64,000 nt of DNA, taken from assembly GCA_050847315.1 (NCBI GenBank), contig CP193791.1, one strand, 5' to 3'. The notes beneath the pieces were generated by a model. It did not search any database. It was not told the DNA's origin and was given only the letters and a program-made list of their open reading frames with translations. How positions within the stretch are numbered: the first letter of the stretch is position 1; each line of letters starts with the position of its first letter. The stretch comes from Cedecea sp000277545. Its GTDB lineage: Bacteria; Pseudomonadota; Gammaproteobacteria; Enterobacterales; Enterobacteriaceae. Both the position numbers and the translations under genes were made by a program. This document shows positions 52,364-61,228 of the stretch, in pieces.

Positions 52364-53788
52364 TTACTTATCCCGGTACGGGATAGCCGGCACATCCTCT
52401 TCCCCAGTGATAACCCGGTCAGGATGTACGAGTTGTTCCCCCTTCACAAATCTGGCACTGACGGCGCCAAACAATGTAAAGCCAAGAATGGTGGCTACGC
52501 CCCCGTACATCAAAGCCTTATCACCAGAATTCACTAACGCAAAGTAGCTGTACGCAGCCCCAACCCCTGCGATTGCGTTATTCAACAGAGCCTTATGGCT
52601 GAGTACCCGGTTGATTTCCTGAATTGTTACCAGAGCTGCCATAGACAGGATGTAGGGAATAAGATTCGTGACGACCGACAGGTCAACTACGGTTGAAAAT
52701 TGGTCAGAGACACCCAGATTACCGGTGGCTACATGATGAATCCAGCCGTAGCGAGTCCCGTCAGGGCTGGCGGGAATTGAAAACCACCCCAGAATGGTTT
52801 GAATCCCCAACAGAATCAGCATTCCTGCGATGGGGGTTCCACTCTTATTACATTTAGCGAAAATTCGTACAAAATAGCCCACTTCCGCAGAACTCTTGAA
52901 GACTTGTGCAGTAGTGAACTGCCAGCCCAGTAAGGAACCGATGCAGGCGATAATCATCAGGCCCGTGATGATATTCCCTACCATGGGAGTAAACATCGTG
53001 GCGAATACCAGGCCAAACGGCGCGTTTGAACTGGCAAGTTCAGCGTTTGGAATAATTCCGCCAATGACGTTGGTCGACACGATATAGATAACCGCAGAGC
53101 CCAATGTCCCGAAGAGCACGGCGATGGGTACATTCTTTTTAGGATTATCCACCGCATCACTGTTCGCGCAGGCTGATTCGAGCCCAAGAAAGGCCCACAG
53201 CGTGATTGCTACGGAAGAGCCTGCGGCATCAAGTAGCGTGCTGTTATGAGGGTTCCAGCCTGCGGCATATATTTCGGGTTTAAACCAGAACCATCCCACC
53301 GTCGATACCACCACGACCGGCGCGATCACCCCCCAAACAGTGACGCCACCAATTTTACCGGTTATGCTGGCTCCACCAAAATTAGCAAACGTGGTTAACC
53401 ATAAAAGTCCTATCGTCATTAATCCAATTTGCAGAGGATTAGGATTAATATTGAATAGCCCAATAATATAACCCACGGCAGTGATGGAGATCGCGACGTT
53501 ACCAATGACGATCGCAACGCCATAGGTGTAGTTTGCAATGTAATTCCCCGCCTTACCAAAGGCATACTCAGCGTAACCGCCCATGCCACCAAGCTTATTA
53601 CTCATCGTACCGCAGCAGGCAAAAGCCCAGGCCAGCGCCATTGAACCCACGGCAGTAATCACCCAGGATACTATCGAAATATTCCCGACTTGAGCCAGCT
53701 TAGTGGGTAGTAATATTATTCCCGATCCTAACATGTTGATGGCAGTCAACATTGTTAGCTGAGTGACACTCATTTTCTTAATTGCCAT
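52364..53788 (-). CDS. PotE-like amino acid/polyamine antiporter
   Basis: 474 residues from ATG 53788, six bases after AGGAGA; a GTG two codons earlier overlaps that site. Twelve membrane helices, APC superfamily. TMLTAINMLGSGIILLPTKLAQVG, NKLGGMGGYAEYAFGKAGNYIANYTYGV and TLWAFLGLESACANSDAVDNPKKNVPIAVL follow E. coli PotE (ornithine/putrescine) far more closely than AdiC (arginine/agmatine). It has about 35 extra residues compared with PotE, mainly an insertion near 330-355 (IPASPDGTRYGWIHHVATG). Thirty-one bases after an AdiA-like decarboxylase gene, so one operon, but the partner suggests arginine or a related amino acid. Confidence 0.88.
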   Translation of the reverse strand: MAIKKMSVTQLTMLTAINMLGSGIILLPTKLAQVGNISIVSWVITAVGSMALAWAFACCGTMSNKLGGMGGYAEYAFGKAGNYIANYTYGVAIVIGNVAISITAVGYIIGLFNINPNPLQIGLMTIGLLWLTTFANFGGASITGKIGGVTVWGVIAPVVVVSTVGWFWFKPEIYAAGWNPHNSTLLDAAGSSVAITLWAFLGLESACANSDAVDNPKKNVPIAVLFGTLGSAVIYIVSTNVIGGIIPNAELASSNAPFGLVFATMFTPMVGNIITGLMIIACIGSLLGWQFTTAQVFKSSAEVGYFVRIFAKCNKSGTPIAGMLILLGIQTILGWFSIPASPDGTRYGWIHHVATGNLGVSDQFSTVVDLSVVTNLIPYILSMAALVTIQEINRVLSHKALLNNAIAGVGAAYSYFALVNSGDKALMYGGVATILGFTLFGAVSARFVKGEQLVHPDRVITGEEDVPAIPYRDK

Positions 53789-53819
53789 ATTCACTCTCCT
53801 GCAGCTAACTGGGTTACCG

Positions 53820-56123
53820 TTAGATGCTTTCTTTTAGGCATTGAACGTAATAAACCCCATTTTTATTCTCTACACCATGGATATCATGGCCAAAACCTGG
53901 GAATCGCCGATCCCATAATTGCAGAATCTGCAAATATTTGATGTATGGGCTATCTTTATCTCCCGCGTTCTCGCCTGGCATGATCATTGGAATTCCCGGC
54001 GGATAAGGAACAACACCGGTCGCAAGAGTGCGGTTGTAAAGATCATCCACGCTAACTGTTTCAATATCGTTGTGTACGAGCCTGATATAAGCCTCGGCTG
54101 GAGTGAGTACCGGTTTCGGTAATATGGTGAAGGCTTTCTCCTGAACCTTTATGAGATCTGTTTCTTTGAAAAAGAGGAACATTTCATTAGCAAGATCTTT
54201 CAATCCTTTATTTTTGAACGCCTCAGGGCATTCGTCTTCATGTGCATAAAGGAGGTGTTTGACCGGAATATTGTTATCGTATGCATCTTTAAATTTGAGT
54301 AATGCATTGATCAATGTTCCGTATTTCCCTTTGGTAATACCAAGGGAGAAAAGAAACAGAATGGTAAAATCAGTGGTCTTTTCAACTTGAATGCCTTTCT
54401 GGCTAAGAAAAGCCGTCACCAGTGCAGCAGGAATGCCGGCGTTCTCAAGTGAGCCATCCGTCGCCACGCCGGGCATCACGACGGACACTTTTATCGGATC
54501 CAGCATACAGTAGCTGTCTTCGATTCCCTTAAAACCGTGCCATATATCACCCTCTCGCAATTCCCAGCAACGAGGGTCGGTAACTAAAAGAGACAGGGGC
54601 GCATCTTCAAAAGAAATTTTCTTTCCGGACTCCGGGTCGGGAACGAAGTCTGCATTCCAGGTGGAGAAAAACCAGTCATCATTTTCCTGAAGTTCTCTTC
54701 GAATACGCCTGACGGCCTGGCGAAAACGAACCGCTTCAGTAATTGATTCTGTGGTAAGGTGCTGACCACTTTGCCCCCGCATCATTTCAGCCGAAACTTC
54801 GTTAGCCATAATTATCGGATACAGCGGCGACGTCGAGGCATGCATCATATAAGCTTCGTTGAAGCGTTCATGAGGAACCGAATTTCGTCCATCCCGCACC
54901 CCAATCAGCGATGCCTGCGAAAGTGCAGCTAACAGCTTGTGCGTTGAGGTTGTAGTGAAAATTGTCGGCAGATCCCTTGGATAATCATCGGGTTCTCCAT
55001 ACATGCCAAAACGTTCTGCGTAGAGGGGGTTAAATCGCGCATAGCCGTACCATGCCTCATCAAAATGAATACGATCGACGCTGCTATTGAGCTGCTTAAT
55101 AACCGTAGGCACATGGTAGGTCAGGCCATCATAGGTCGAATTTGTGATAATGCTGTGCAGCGGTTTTTTATTCTTATCTGTGGCGAGAGGGTTTGAGGCG
55201 ATAGCTTCTTTCACTGCATCACCACTCAGTTGACGGGCATATACCGGCCCAATAATGCCGAGGTAGTTTCTCGAAGGCATTAAATACGTTGGGATGACCC
55301 CCGTCATAGTCAGGGCCTGTTCCGTAGATTTATGGGCGTTGCGGTCGCACAGGGCATAGTCGTCACGGGCTACGGAAGACATCATAATGACCCTGTTGGA
55401 CATGGAAGAACCATTGGTAACGGTATAGGCCCTGTCCGCGCCAAATACCCGGGCACAGAATTTTTCGCTATCACCAATCGGACCGCTATGATCCAGCAGA
55501 GATCCTAATTCTCCGACGGAAATAGAAAGATCGGAGCGCAAAAGATTTTCCCCAAAATAATCATGGAATGCCCGGCCAACGGCCGATTTCATGAATGCCG
55601 TCCCCCCGGCATGGCCTGGGGTATGCCATGAATATTCATATTTTTCCGCAAACTCAAAAATTGCACGAGTGAGCGGCGGAACAATTTTATCCCGATAAGC
55701 TAAAATAGCCGAATGAATCCTACCTGCCAGGAAAAAAGGCGTATCTTCTTGAACCCAAATTAACTCATCAGTTTCACGCATTATTTCATGATTTAAATTC
55801 TCAGCCTGTCGATTATCTAATAACAGAAATAAAGGGATGGACTGATTTTTACGTCGAAGAGATTGTATTACTCTCTTTGCCGATTCATTATTCTGCTCAC
55901 TGTCACTCATTACCCAATCGAGAAGTACGAGCTCAATGGTTTCATCATTATTTAAAACTGCGGCGGCGTCATCAGCAGAATCGGCATAAACAGTGGCGAC
56001 ATCCTTACTGTTTAACGCATTAATAAGATTAGAAATAGAATCATTGACTACGCTAACATGACAGGCAGAATTATGAACAATTAACGCCTTTAGCGATATT
56101 ATCCTTTCACTGCGAATATCCAT
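53820..56123 (-). CDS. AdiA-like Orn/Lys/Arg decarboxylase
   Basis: 767 residues: N-terminal wing domain 1-145, PLP domain with WHTPGHAGG (166-174), HFDEAWYGYARFNP (353-366) and STHKLLAALSQAS with PLP lysine K396, and C-terminal domain. The FDEAWYGYARFNP and HKLLxALSQAS stretches follow E. coli AdiA (arginine) rather than CadA or SpeF. Decarboxylation consumes a proton and gives acid resistance when the product is exchanged by the antiporter encoded downstream. GGAGG precedes the ATG. Base composition is more AT-rich than the flanking genes, which suggests separate acquisition. Substrate uncertain. Confidence 0.87.
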   Translation of the reverse strand: MDIRSERIISLKALIVHNSACHVSVVNDSISNLINALNSKDVATVYADSADDAAAVLNNDETIELVLLDWVMSDSEQNNESAKRVIQSLRRKNQSIPLFLLLDNRQAENLNHEIMRETDELIWVQEDTPFFLAGRIHSAILAYRDKIVPPLTRAIFEFAEKYEYSWHTPGHAGGTAFMKSAVGRAFHDYFGENLLRSDLSISVGELGSLLDHSGPIGDSEKFCARVFGADRAYTVTNGSSMSNRVIMMSSVARDDYALCDRNAHKSTEQALTMTGVIPTYLMPSRNYLGIIGPVYARQLSGDAVKEAIASNPLATDKNKKPLHSIITNSTYDGLTYHVPTVIKQLNSSVDRIHFDEAWYGYARFNPLYAERFGMYGEPDDYPRDLPTIFTTTSTHKLLAALSQASLIGVRDGRNSVPHERFNEAYMMHASTSPLYPIIMANEVSAEMMRGQSGQHLTTESITEAVRFRQAVRRIRRELQENDDWFFSTWNADFVPDPESGKKISFEDAPLSLLVTDPRCWELREGDIWHGFKGIEDSYCMLDPIKVSVVMPGVATDGSLENAGIPAALVTAFLSQKGIQVEKTTDFTILFLFSLGITKGKYGTLINALLKFKDAYDNNIPVKHLLYAHEDECPEAFKNKGLKDLANEMFLFFKETDLIKVQEKAFTILPKPVLTPAEAYIRLVHNDIETVSVDDLYNRTLATGVVPYPPGIPMIMPGENAGDKDSPYIKYLQILQLWDRRFPGFGHDIHGVENKNGVYYVQCLKESI

Positions 56124-56165
56124 AGTAACCTCCGGGATTGTGCGATTTTATTTTCAATAAAAACA

Positions 56166-56182
56166 GACAATTTATATTCAAA
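56166..56182 (-). promoter_or_regulatory. Candidate ArgR box upstream of the decarboxylase
   Basis: On the minus strand TTTGAATATAAATTGTC, against the ARG box TNTGAATWWWWATTCANW: the left half is perfect, the right half is not. It lies 43 bp upstream of the start. If real, it would tie the decarboxylase to arginine. The neighbouring TGAAATGTTGAATC is only a poor second box. Confidence 0.35.
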
Positions 56183-56584
56183 ATGAAATGTTGAATCACC
56201 TTTATCGTATACCACTCTCCAATATAGACCATGCTGGATCAGATAGCGTTAACAGAAATGCTCAATTCATTTCTTGCGTATTTTCACATCTACAGCTATG
56301 GGATGTTTAATAGCCTCGTAGAAAGGCCTGAATAAACTTAGTGGCTTTCAGGATATACAGACGATTTTTCTCGATGATAACCCAACTCGCTGAAATCAAT
56401 ATTTTTACAGGATGATGACAAATGGCGTGATTGTTTATTTCTAAAACTAAAAATATCTTCTTGAGATCCTCTCAATACCTTCGTCCTCCAGATCTGTTTG
56501 TTTTGTAAAATATCACACGCTGCGGCTTCGCTCTGATTGCGCCTGAACCTGCGTTTTCGTTCCTGTCCCGTACCCCAAAAAAAA
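56183..56584. other. Region between decarboxylase promoter and pntB
   Basis: AT-rich, about 400 bp. An 88-codon frame on the minus strand (56338-56604) begins inside the pntB terminator and has no ribosome site or recognisable family, so I do not call it. No other structure seen. Confidence 0.4.
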
Positions 56585-56602
56585 GCCGCCCATTTGGGCG
56601 GC
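56585..56602 (-). terminator. Terminator of pntAB
   Basis: GCCGCCC-ATTT-GGGCGGC, a 7-bp perfect stem with a 4-nt loop, followed on the transcribed strand by a run of eight T. Confidence 0.9.
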
Positions 56603-56622
56603 ATTCACAAGACGGCTAACGC

Positions 56623-58011
56623 TTACAGCGCTTTCAGAATCGCTTCGACGCTGGCTTTGGCATCACCAAACAGCATCTGGGTGTTCTCTTTAAAGAACAG
56701 CGGGTTCTGCACGCCTGCGTAACCGGTATTCATTGAGCGCTTAAACACAATCACGTTCTGCGCTTTCCACACTTCCAGCACCGGCATACCGGCGATTGGG
56801 CTGCGCGGATCGTCCTGAGCAGCCGGGTTTACGGTGTCGTTCGCCCCGATAACCAGCACGGTGTCGGTGTCGGCGAAGTCGTCATTGATCTCGTCCATTT
56901 CCAGCACGACGTCGTAGGGCACCCGGGCTTCAGCCAGCAGTACGTTCATGTGGCCCGGCAGACGCCCCGCGACAGGGTGAATACCAAAACGTACTTTGAC
57001 TCCGCGGGCACGCAGTTTTTCGGTAATTTCCGCCACCGGATACTGCGCCTGGGCCACCGCCATGCCGTAGCCTGGGGTGATGATCACTGACGTGGAGTTC
57101 TTCAGCATTTCAGCCGTTTCTTCCGCGCTGATTTCACGGTGTTCACCCGCTTCTTCCGTTTCACCGGTTGAAGAACCGTCTGTTCCAAAACCGCCGGCAA
57201 TCACGCTGATAAACGAGCGGTTCATCGCCTTACACATAATGTAAGAGAGGATGGCACCAGAAGACCCCACCAGCGCACCAGTGACAATAAGCAGGTCATT
57301 GCTGAGCATAAAGCCCGCAGCCGCTGCGGCCCAGCCGGAGTAAGAGTTAAGCATCGACACCACAACCGGCATGTCTGCCCCACCGATGGACGCCACCAGG
57401 TGCCAGCCAAACGCCAGCGCAATGATAGTCATCACCAGCACGGCCAGAACCTGCATACCAACGCTTTCGGTACGCACAAACACCAGCAGCAGCGCGAAGG
57501 AAACCACCAGCGCCGCCAGATTGAGCTTATGACGATTTGGCAGCATCAGCGGTTTAGACGAAATTTTACCGCGCAGCTTGCCAAAGGCGACAATAGAGCC
57601 GGTAAAGGTCACTGCCCCGATGAAGATCCCAATGAAGACTTCCGTTAAGTGGATATTCTCCATGATCGGCTCAAGGCCCGGACCGTGATCGAGGTAGCTG
57701 TTAAAACCAACCAGCACCGCCGCCAGGCCCACAAAGCTGTGCAGCACGGCAACCAGCTCCGGCATTTCGGTCATTTCGACTTTCTTCGCCAGGTGAATAC
57801 CAATCGCCCCGCCGATCACCATCGCGATGATAATCCACACGACATTGCCAGTTTCCGGGCCAAAAATGGTCGCCACCAGCGCAATCGCCATCCCCGCGAT
57901 ACCAAACAGGTTACCCTGCTTTGAGGTTTCGTGTTTCGACAGGCCAGCCAGGCTAAAAATAAACAGGATCGCGGCAACAATGTATGCAGCTGTAACTAAT
58001 CCACCAGACAT
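56623..58011 (-). CDS. pntB: PntB, NAD(P) transhydrogenase beta subunit
   Basis: 462 residues, the E. coli length. Nine membrane helices over about 1-260, then the NADP(H)-binding dIII domain with TPGYGMAVAQAQYPV near 312-326 and VIGANDTVNPAA near 390-401. With PntA forms the proton-driven transhydrogenase making NADPH. Ten bases after pntA. Confidence 0.96.
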   Translation of the reverse strand: MSGGLVTAAYIVAAILFIFSLAGLSKHETSKQGNLFGIAGMAIALVATIFGPETGNVVWIIIAMVIGGAIGIHLAKKVEMTEMPELVAVLHSFVGLAAVLVGFNSYLDHGPGLEPIMENIHLTEVFIGIFIGAVTFTGSIVAFGKLRGKISSKPLMLPNRHKLNLAALVVSFALLLVFVRTESVGMQVLAVLVMTIIALAFGWHLVASIGGADMPVVVSMLNSYSGWAAAAAGFMLSNDLLIVTGALVGSSGAILSYIMCKAMNRSFISVIAGGFGTDGSSTGETEEAGEHREISAEETAEMLKNSTSVIITPGYGMAVAQAQYPVAEITEKLRARGVKVRFGIHPVAGRLPGHMNVLLAEARVPYDVVLEMDEINDDFADTDTVLVIGANDTVNPAAQDDPRSPIAGMPVLEVWKAQNVIVFKRSMNTGYAGVQNPLFFKENTQMLFGDAKASVEAILKAL

Positions 58012-58021
58012 GTGTTACCCC

Positions 58022-59551
58022 TTAGTTCTTCCGGAACATTTTCAGCATGCGCTGAGTGACGGTGAAACCACCAAAAATATTGATACTGGCGATCAGTACC
58101 GCAATGAAGCTCAGGAAGCTGACCCAGCCACCGTGGCCAATCTGCAGCAGCGCACCTACCACGATTATCCCTGAAATAGCATTCGTCACCGACATGAGCG
58201 GCGTATGCAAAGCATGGGAGACGTTCCATACCACGTAGTAGCCCACCACGCAGGCCAGCGCAAAGACGGTGAAATGACCAAGGAACTCTTTTGGCGCCAC
58301 ACTTGCGAACCAGCCAAACAGAATAATTGCCAGCGCCATCAGGCCATATTTAAACCACGGAGACGTTGGTTTTTTCTCTTCGACCGGCTCAGCAGCTGGT
58401 TTTGCAGCGGCCTGCGGCTGAGCGGAAACCTGAATCGGCGGCGCAGGCCAGGTGACTTCACCTTCGCGAATAACGGTCACACCGCGCACAACCACATCAT
58501 CAAAATCAACGGTGATATTGCCGTCTTTTTCCTTACACAGCAGCTTGAGCAGGTTGACGAGGTTAGTGCCGTAAAGCTGGGAGGACTGGGTCGGCAAACG
58601 ACCCGGCAGATCGGTATAACCAATGACCTTCACCCCGTTAGGCGTCACGGTGACCTGGTTCGCAACGGTGTATTCGCAGTTGCCGCCGTTTTGTGCCGCC
58701 AGATCGACAATCACGCTGCCCGGCTGCATGGAATCCACCATTTCACGGGTAATCAGCTTCGGTGCAGGTTTGCCCGGAATCAGCGCCGTAGTGACGATGA
58801 TATCCACCTCTTTCGCCTGAGCCGCAAACAGCGCCATTTCGGCTTTGATAAAGGCTTCGGACATCACCTTCGCATAGCCATCCCCGCTGCCGGCTTCTTC
58901 TTTGAAGTCCAGCTCCAGGAATTCGGCGCCCATGCTTTGCACCTGCTCTTTCACTTCAGGCCGGGTATCAAACGCACGAACAATTGCCCCGAGGCTGTTG
59001 GCCGCGCCAATCGCCGCCAGGCCCGCAACACCCGCGCCGATAACCATCACTTTAGCTGGCGGGACTTTACCGGCGGCGGTGATTTGCCCGGTGAAGAACC
59101 TGCCAAACTCATGTGCGGCTTCGACAATCGCACGGTAACCGGCGATGTTAGCCATGGAGCTAAGCGCGTCCAGCGACTGCGCACGTGAAATACGCGGCAC
59201 TGAGTCCATCGCCATAACGGTGATGTTCCGCGCCGCCAGTTTTTCAAGCAGCTCCTGGTTTTGCGCCGGCCAGATAAAGCTGACAAGCGTCGAACCTTCA
59301 CGAGCAAGCTCAATTTCGTTATCCAGCGGGGCGTTCACTTTAAGGATAATGTCCGACTGCCAGACATCCGCGCCGCTGGCAACGATCGCCCCCGCGCGCT
59401 CAAACGCTTCGTCGTCAAAACTTGCCAGTTTCCCCGCATCGCTTTCAACGGCGACAGTGAATCCCAGTTTAATCAGCTGCTCTACCGTTTTCGGCGTGGC
59501 GGCTACACGGGTTTCATTGGCCAACCGCTCTGTTGGTACACCAATACGCAT
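58022..59551 (-). CDS. pntA: PntA, NAD(P) transhydrogenase alpha subunit
   Basis: 509 residues from ATG 59551 (MRIGVPTERLANETRVAATPKTVEQL), preceded by GGAAGGGA; an upstream in-frame start at 59626 is rejected. NAD(H)-binding dI domain about 1-380 (VIGAGVAGLAAIGAANSLGAIVRAFDTRPE), proline/alanine linker, then four membrane helices (about 400-509). Confidence 0.96.
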   Translation of the reverse strand: MRIGVPTERLANETRVAATPKTVEQLIKLGFTVAVESDAGKLASFDDEAFERAGAIVASGADVWQSDIILKVNAPLDNEIELAREGSTLVSFIWPAQNQELLEKLAARNITVMAMDSVPRISRAQSLDALSSMANIAGYRAIVEAAHEFGRFFTGQITAAGKVPPAKVMVIGAGVAGLAAIGAANSLGAIVRAFDTRPEVKEQVQSMGAEFLELDFKEEAGSGDGYAKVMSEAFIKAEMALFAAQAKEVDIIVTTALIPGKPAPKLITREMVDSMQPGSVIVDLAAQNGGNCEYTVANQVTVTPNGVKVIGYTDLPGRLPTQSSQLYGTNLVNLLKLLCKEKDGNITVDFDDVVVRGVTVIREGEVTWPAPPIQVSAQPQAAAKPAAEPVEEKKPTSPWFKYGLMALAIILFGWFASVAPKEFLGHFTVFALACVVGYYVVWNVSHALHTPLMSVTNAISGIIVVGALLQIGHGGWVSFLSFIAVLIASINIFGGFTVTQRMLKMFRKN

Positions 59552-60095
59552 AGTATTCCCTTCCATCTGTTTTTGATGATGGTTTGCCAGACCTTGCCAT
59601 GGCCAGACGCAAGCATCCGCCCGCACGCGCAGGCAGATATCTGTTCCATTACCACTTCAACAAAAAATACATCTGTAACAAACTTTTTATAACCTACTGA
59701 AAATAACGACTGTGATCTACATCCGCATCCTGGTATTTCTATTTTTATCGCAAAAATTCAGTCATCAGGCGCTCAGACAGTTGTTTTAATCTTTATTTAC
59801 ACGCCGAGGCCTGATAATACGCTTAACCGAGACGGTAAGACATGATTCTACGCCGCAACAAAAACCAATTTTAACAACATTTTAACCAAATAAGTCATAA
59901 GCTTTATCAGTTTTAGCGGTGAATGCCTCTTTTTTTAACTTAATAACGTTTGTCGCGGTTATTCATCGCCGGGAAGGCACAAGGCGCGAAAAATGCCGCA
60001 GACAAGGACGTTATTTCCAGCCATAATCGGCATCTAATCGGTCCTAATCAGAGAAGTACCTGTATTCATTTTGCGCAAGGCGAAGGATTATTTTT
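59552..60095. other. Divergent pntA-ydgH control region
   Basis: 544 bp, no credible gene. TGTGATCTACATCCGC at 59711 is a CRP half-site at best. AT-rich stretch at about 59850-59960 near the ydgH side. I see no convincing operator. Confidence 0.4.
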
Positions 60096-61040
60096 ATGAA
60101 TCTCAAGAACACCCTTCTGGCGTCAGCTCTTATTTCCGTCACCTCGCTGTCCGCTCAGGCGGCGACCGAACTGACACCAGAGCAGGCGGCCGCACTTAAG
60201 CCGTACGATCGAATCACTATCACAGGCCGCTTTAATGCTATCGGCGATGCCGTGGCCGCCGTATCTCGCCGCGCAGATGCTATCGGGGCCGCTTCTTTCT
60301 ACGTGCTGGACACCAGCGCAATGGGCGAAAGCGGCAACTCCCGCGTCGTGGCTGATGTTTATAAGAATGATGCACCTAAAGCCGATGCGCCTAAGAACCG
60401 CGTCATCAATGGCGTGATGGAGCTGCCGAAAGACCAGGCTTATCGACTGGAACCCTTTGATACCGTCACCGTTCAGGGTTTCTTCCGTACCCAACCGGAC
60501 GTTAATGATGCCATTACTAAAGCTGCACGCGAAAAAGGGGCTGCCTCCTTCTTTATCGTGCGCCAGGTCGATACCAACCAGGGCGGCAACCAGCGCGTAA
60601 CGGCGTTTATCTATAAAGCTGACGCTAAAAAACGCGTTGTGCAAAGTCCGGACCTGCTGCCAGCAAACTCCGAAGCAGGTAAAGCCGCGCTAGCCGCGGG
60701 CGGCGCTGCTGCCAAAAATGTGGAAATTCCAGGTGTTGCTTCTTCAGAAACGCCGTCTTCCGACGTTGGCCGTTTCTTTGAAACCCAGTCATCTCAGGGT
60801 TCACGTTATACCGTAACGCTACCAAACGGCACCAAAGTACAGGAAGTCAACAAGATAACGGCTGCTCAAATGGTGCCATTTGACAGCATTAAGTTCACCG
60901 GTAACTTCAGCAGCATGACCGAAGTTTCCTACCAGGTTGCGAAGCGTGCAGCTGATAAAGGGGCTAAGTTCTACCACATCACTCGCCAGTGGCAGGAACA
61001 AGGTAACAACTTAACCGTCAGCGCAGACCTGTTTAAATAA
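60096..61040 (+). CDS. ydgH: YdgH, periplasmic protein with three DUF1471 domains
   Basis: 314 residues. Signal peptide 1-22 (LSAQA-ATE). Three YhcN/BhsA-type domains: about 35-90 (YDRITITGRFNAIGDAVAAVSRRADAIGAASFYVLD), 122-178 (FDTVTVQGFFRTQPDVNDAITKAAREKGAASFFIV) and 259-314 (FDSIKFTGNFSSMTEVSYQVAKRAADKGAKFYHI). In E. coli YdgH has been linked to outer-membrane/ECA homeostasis (from memory). Closed by a strong terminator. Confidence 0.94.
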   Translation: MNLKNTLLASALISVTSLSAQAATELTPEQAAALKPYDRITITGRFNAIGDAVAAVSRRADAIGAASFYVLDTSAMGESGNSRVVADVYKNDAPKADAPKNRVINGVMELPKDQAYRLEPFDTVTVQGFFRTQPDVNDAITKAAREKGAASFFIVRQVDTNQGGNQRVTAFIYKADAKKRVVQSPDLLPANSEAGKAALAAGGAAAKNVEIPGVASSETPSSDVGRFFETQSSQGSRYTVTLPNGTKVQEVNKITAAQMVPFDSIKFTGNFSSMTEVSYQVAKRAADKGAKFYHITRQWQEQGNNLTVSADLFK

Positions 61041-61055
61041 GATACACCATCAATC

Positions 61056-61079
61056 AAAGGGCAGCTTCCGCTGCCCTTT
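61056..61079 (+). terminator. Terminator of ydgH
   Basis: AAAGGGCAGC-TTCC-GCTGCCCTTT with a run of eight or more T after it, 15 bp past the ydgH stop. Confidence 0.92.
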
Positions 61080-61228
61080 TTTTTGCACTCAAATCATTTT
61101 ATCGCACCACACGCATTGCAAGCAGTGTGCACACTCCGTAAAATCCCGCGCCTTAGCGTGATCCTCCATTTATATGCGAAAAAGCATAATAATTATGCTG
61201 GAACACTTCTGACCTCAACAGGATGCGT

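Noticed and set aside
56338..56604. 88-codon frame upstream of pntB terminator
   Set aside because: Begins inside the terminator, no ribosome site, no recognisable fold.
59711..59726. CRP site upstream of pntA
   Set aside because: Only the TGTGATCT half matches; the other half (TCCGC) does not.
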